Assembly: GCA_964627805.1 (NCBI GenBank)
Contig: CAZVLA010000035.1
Location: 1-40,807 of the forward strand
Origin: CAZAMI01 sp964627805
GTDB taxonomy: Archaea > Thermoproteota > Thermoprotei_A > Sulfolobales > NBVN01
Reading direction: 5' to 3'
Length of the DNA: 40,807 bases
The translations under genes and the position numbers were made by a program. A model generated the notes under the pieces. That model was not told where the DNA came from. It did not search any database and saw nothing but the letters and a program-made list of their open reading frames with translations. Below are positions 37,793 to 40,807 of this stretch, in pieces; positions within the stretch are counted from its first letter, which is position 1; each line of letters opens with the position of its first letter.

Positions 37793-39412
37793 GTGCCTGT
37801 AGGAAGAACAAGAGGTAAGATAGGGTTTTGGGAAGCCTTCAGTATCGGCGTTGGAGGAATGATAGGTGGTGGTATATTCGCTGTTTTAGGATTAAGTATT
37901 GAGTTATCTAAGGGTGCCGCACCCATAGCATTCCTAATAGCTGGTTCAGTAGCTTTACTTACTGCCTACTCATACGCTAAGTTAAGTAAGCGATACCCTA
38001 GTGAAGGAGGTACTATAGAGTTTCTTGTTAAGGCCTTCGGTACTGGAGTCCTTTCAGGTGGTTTAAACATACTCCTTCTAGCTAGTTATGTAGTTATGAT
38101 TTCACTATATTCATATGCCTTCGGGAGCTACGGAGCTAGCGTGGTAGCACCTAATAACGTCGTGCTTAAGCATGCACTAATATCATTAGTTATCATAGTA
38201 TTTACTGTAGTGAATGCGTTAGGTGCTGTAATAACGGGTAGGACTGAAGATGCGTTAGTGGGTTTCAAGTTAGCTATACTATTCCTAGTGGTTGGGGCTG
38301 GGTTTGCACTAATTAACTGGAGTAGGTTAACACCATCGACGTGGCCAGAACCAGTGAGTATAGTTGCTGGTGGTATGATAATATTCCTAGCCTATGAGGG
38401 TTTCGAGTTAATAGCTAATGCTGGTGCTGACGTACATGACGTGGATATATTACCTAAGGCGTTTTATGCATCGGTGATTTTAGTCATAAGTATATACTTC
38501 CTAGTCGCACTAGTTACTGTAGGTAATCTACCGTTTAATGAAATCATTAAGGCTAGAGACTACGCGTTAGCTATGGCTGCTAAACCCTCACTAGGGTCCA
38601 TAGGATTTACATTAGTTACTGCAGCAGCTCTAGCATCAACCAGCTCAGCAATTAACGCGACACTATACGGAACAGCTAGAGCTAGTTACATGGTGGCTAA
38701 GTACGGTCAACTACCTAAGGCTACGGAAAAACGTATTTGGAGACAAGCTTATGAGGGATTGTTAATGATTAGTGTACTCTCATTAATACTAGCTAATACA
38801 GCTGGTTTAGAAATGATATCAGCTGCTGGTAGTGGCGGATTCCTAACAGTGTTCCTAGCTGTTAATATAGCAGCCCTCAAATTGAGGAGGGAGGCTAAGG
38901 TAAATCCTATAGTGTCAAGTGTTGGTGCTTGCTTATCAGCAACAGCCCTAGCTATACTTATATATAGAATGGCTGTGATAAACCCAGTAAAGCTATCGGT
39001 ATTCTTCACGGTTCTTGTATCTTCATTCTTGATAGAGATTCTATATAGGAAAGTAACTGGTAGGGAACTTTCGGAGTATGTTGATGAGAGATTAAGGGTT
39101 AGGGAGGTTAATATAAGGAACTGGTTTAGATGGATTCCACACGTTGCTGAGCATATAGTAGAGATCTTCAGAGATGCTGAGGTGTATCTAGTAGGTAGCG
39201 TAGCTCGTGGCGAGCATCATAAGGCACATGATGTGGACTTACTAGTAGTAACTAAGCAACCACCGACCCCCAACACTAAGGTTCGAGTTATTGGTGAAAT
39301 AAGAAGGAGAGCTAAGTTAACTCCACAACATCCAGTTGACATACACTTCGTCCATAGGGACCTTAAGGAGGAGGCGCTAAGGAGGATTAAGCATTATAAG
39401 AGGATTAAATAA
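37793..39412 (+). CDS. APC-family amino-acid permease fused to a minimal nucleotidyltransferase domain
   Basis: The 539-residue product has two parts in one unbroken frame. Residues 1-425 are an APC permease with about 12 membrane segments, including the first-segment motif Gly-Val-Gly-Gly-Met-Ile-Gly-Gly-Gly-Ile-Phe near 17-27 and the Thr-Ser-Ser-Ala-Ile-Asn-Ala-Thr helix and Tyr-Met-Val-Ala-Lys-Tyr-Gly loop. Residues about 455-539 form a polymerase-beta-type nucleotidyltransferase: Gly-Ser at 468-469, Asp480-x-Asp482 in Ala-His-Asp-Val-Asp-Leu-Leu-Val, and a third Asp near 516 in Pro-Val-Asp-Ile-His. The complete metal triad suggests activity, facing the cytosol. Substrate unknown. Its GTG start fits a leaderless promoter. 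Confidence 0.88.
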   Translation: MPVGRTRGKIGFWEAFSIGVGGMIGGGIFAVLGLSIELSKGAAPIAFLIAGSVALLTAYSYAKLSKRYPSEGGTIEFLVKAFGTGVLSGGLNILLLASYVVMISLYSYAFGSYGASVVAPNNVVLKHALISLVIIVFTVVNALGAVITGRTEDALVGFKLAILFLVVGAGFALINWSRLTPSTWPEPVSIVAGGMIIFLAYEGFELIANAGADVHDVDILPKAFYASVILVISIYFLVALVTVGNLPFNEIIKARDYALAMAAKPSLGSIGFTLVTAAALASTSSAINATLYGTARASYMVAKYGQLPKATEKRIWRQAYEGLLMISVLSLILANTAGLEMISAAGSGGFLTVFLAVNIAALKLRREAKVNPIVSSVGACLSATALAILIYRMAVINPVKLSVFFTVLVSSFLIEILYRKVTGRELSEYVDERLRVREVNIRNWFRWIPHVAEHIVEIFRDAEVYLVGSVARGEHHKAHDVDLLVVTKQPPTPNTKVRVIGEIRRRAKLTPQHPVDIHFVHRDLKEEALRRIKHYKRIK

Positions 39413-39413
39413 A

Positions 39414-39731
39414 TTACAGCTTAACCTCTCCAAATACCTTACGTTCTATTTCTATGAGTTTATTAACAGGTATTAACTCCTCCTCACCGCTAGGTTTCCT
39501 CCTAATAAGTGTGATAGGTAATACTCCAGCCCTTAACTCTTCCTTAGCTATATCTATAGGATCCTTAGGTAGGTCCTCACGGCTTATTAGCGGTAACGCA
39601 CCTAGGGATAATTGAAGAGCTCTAGCTGCTATTACCCTAGCCTTTTCAAACCTAGTTAATCTTAATGGACCTATCCTTATAGGTGCCTTCCTTATTAAGT
39701 CGATCATTGAACTACCCTCCTCATTACTCAC
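39414..39731 (-). CDS. rpoK: RNA polymerase subunit K (Rpb6/omega homologue)
   Basis: RpoK helps assemble the archaeal RNA polymerase. The 105-residue product has the core Leu-Thr-Arg-Phe-Glu-Lys-Ala-Arg-Val-Ile-Ala-Ala-Arg-Ala-Leu-Gln near 23-38, then Ala-Lys-Glu-Glu-Leu-Arg-Ala-Gly-Val-Leu-Pro near 64-74 and Ile-Arg-Arg-Lys near 78-81, the Rpb6 hallmark. The start is GTG at 39731, preceded by GAGGGTGG. It converges on the permease gene, whose stop lies one base away. Confidence 0.94.
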   Translation of the reverse strand: MSNEEGSSMIDLIRKAPIRIGPLRLTRFEKARVIAARALQLSLGALPLISREDLPKDPIDIAKEELRAGVLPITLIRRKPSGEEELIPVNKLIEIERKVFGEVKL

Positions 39732-39787
39732 ACTACCACCCTCTAGTGTTACCTATGCACAAAGTAGTTTTAGGGTAGGTAATTAAA

Positions 39788-39796
39788 GCTTTATAT
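39788..39796 (-). promoter_or_regulatory. TATA box of rpoK
   Basis: GATATAAAG on the minus strand lies about 60 bases before the rpoK GTG. It predicts a leader near 35 bases with a GAGGGTGG ribosome binding site. Confidence 0.5.
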
Positions 39797-39888
39797 CCAT
39801 TTAAGGTCTGTGAAGTTATTATACTTAACGCTCTCTTTAATTGCATTAATAGACTTAGGGTTAAAACTATAGAGTGGAGTTATTTTAC

Positions 39889-40807
39889 TTACTCAAACTC
39901 TCCTCCGAATTTACCTCCTTCCTCTCCTCCTTTTCTCCCCTTCTCCTTCTTCGTAGGTGCTGCAGCTATTACGTCGTCAACCTTAAGTATGGCTGCTGCA
40001 GCTTCTGTAGCTGCTCTAATTACTTGTTTCTTAACTAGTACCGGATCAATTACGTTGATACTCACCATATCCTCACTTACTTTACCGTTGAGTACGTCAA
40101 TACCCGCAGCTATCTTACCTTCACTATGTAACTTCCTTAACTCCATTAGCGTGTTTAGTGGGTCCAGTCCTGCTGTCTGAGCTAGTACGCTAACGATCTC
40201 CTCTAACGCATCAGCGAATGCCTGTATAGCTAACTGCTCCTTACCGCCTACGGTCTCAGCAAACTTCCTTAGCCTAAGTGCTAACTCAACCTCAACCGCA
40301 CCGCCGCCAGGTACTATCTTTGGATCTCTAAGTACGTTCCTTAATGCGTGTAGTGCGTCGTTGAAGCTCCTCTCAGCGTCGTCAACTAGCATGTCGCTAG
40401 CTCCTCTAATTAGGATGGTTACTGCCTTCGGGTTCTTGCATCCCTCAATGAATACCATCTTGTCATTACCTACCCTCCTCTCCTCGACTAACTCAGCGTA
40501 CCCTAGGTCCTTCTCAGTTAAGTCCCTTATGCTAGTAACTATTCTCCCTCCTGTTGCTCTTTCTAGTTTCTCCATGTCTGACCTCTTTACTCTCCTTACT
40601 GCTAGTATACCCTTCTTTGCTAGGAAGTGCTGAGCAACATCATCAATACCCTTCTGACAAATCACGACATTAGCACCAGTAGAAGCAATCTTATCTACCA
40701 TCTCCTTAAGTAACCTAGTCTCCTCATCAAGGAACATCTTAATCTGCTCCGGGGACGTTATGTTTATCTTAGCCGTTATGTCGGGCTTCTCAATCTCTAG
40801 TGGCGCA
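39889..40807 (-). CDS. thsA: Thermosome (group II chaperonin) subunit, 3' part
   Basis: The thermosome folds proteins in an ATP-driven double ring. The frame is open to the window edge, starting with Ala-Pro-Leu-Glu-Ile-Glu-Lys-Pro-Asp-Ile; the ATG at 40737 is internal. Visible parts are the apical domain (Thr-Gly-Ala-Asn-Val-Val-Ile-Cys-Gln-Lys-Gly-Ile-Asp), and the equatorial return with Val-Pro-Gly-Gly-Gly-Ala-Val-Glu and Ala-Gly-Ile-Asp-Val-Leu-Asn-Gly-Lys-Val near the end. The C-terminal tail is charged and Gly-rich (ending Gly-Gly-Glu-Phe-Glu) and lacks the usual Gly-Gly-Met repeats. Alpha, beta or gamma identity cannot be fixed from this piece. Confidence 0.95.
   Translation of the reverse strand, partial: APLEIEKPDITAKINITSPEQIKMFLDEETRLLKEMVDKIASTGANVVICQKGIDDVAQHFLAKKGILAVRRVKRSDMEKLERATGGRIVTSIRDLTEKDLGYAELVEERRVGNDKMVFIEGCKNPKAVTILIRGASDMLVDDAERSFNDALHALRNVLRDPKIVPGGGAVEVELALRLRKFAETVGGKEQLAIQAFADALEEIVSVLAQTAGLDPLNTLMELRKLHSEGKIAAGIDVLNGKVSEDMVSINVIDPVLVKKQVIRAATEAAAAILKVDDVIAAAPTKKEKGRKGGEEGGKFGGEFE

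Noticed and set aside
40735..40737. ATG as the start of the thermosome gene
   Set aside because: The frame continues upstream to the window edge with typical thermosome sequence, so this ATG is internal.

Overview
This window is archaeal and comes from a hyperthermophilic crenarchaeote (Thermoproteota, class Thermoprotei). The evidence is the complete CdvA-CdvB-CdvC division genes, an SSV-type tyrosine integrase next to a tRNA remnant, eukaryote-like ribosomal proteins (eL14, eL19, eL32, eL34, eS4), RpoK, a thermosome, a cbf5 gene interrupted by a short archaeal intron, TATA-type promoters close to start codons, and many GTG/TTG starts. The Cdv genes argue against Thermoproteales and favour a Desulfurococcales-, Fervidicoccales- or Sulfolobales-like lineage. 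The species cannot be named from sequence alone.

Region 1 (1-2836) is the right end of an integrated virus or plasmid. It holds two membrane proteins, a mostly non-coding stretch, a winged-helix regulator and a tyrosine integrase whose first codons lie in the 3' end of a tRNA gene (attachment site). A helically phased cluster of six GTCTAAC heptamers sits in the start of the integrase gene.

Region 2 (2896-16315, minus strand) is one long translation and secretion operon read from uL22 to Cbf5: uL22-uS3-uL29-Rnp1-uS17-uL14-uL24-eS4-uL5-uS14-uS8-uL6-eL32-eL19-uL18-uS5-uL30-uL15-SecY-AdkA-DUF106-eL34-Cmk-eL14-Cbf5. The cbf5 intron splits the codon of the catalytic aspartate.

Region 3 (16447-22972) holds the displaced head of that operon. 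RtcB and an unknown protein lie on the plus strand. uS19 and a SPOUT methyltransferase with a 39-residue basic leader gene lie on the minus strand. uL3-uL4-uL23-uL2 lie on the plus strand. A C/D box sRNA candidate sits in the divergent promoter region.

Region 4 (22986-30124) has a second C/D sRNA candidate overlapping the stop codon of a DUF357-cytidylyltransferase gene, then dphB, an unknown gene with no standard start codon, the gatC-gatA-gatB-phosphatase operon, and a protein disulfide oxidoreductase.

Region 5 (30130-40807) has cdvA-cdvB-cdvC divergent from enolase, a small membrane protein, a third C/D sRNA candidate, a zinc-ribbon protein with signal peptidase, topoisomerase I, an amino-acid permease fused to a nucleotidyltransferase domain, rpoK, and the 3' part of a thermosome gene.

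The common thread is ribosome production and RNA processing: ribosomal proteins, Cbf5, RNase P protein, a SPOUT methyltransferase, RtcB and guide RNAs. The most novel protein is the permease-nucleotidyltransferase fusion.
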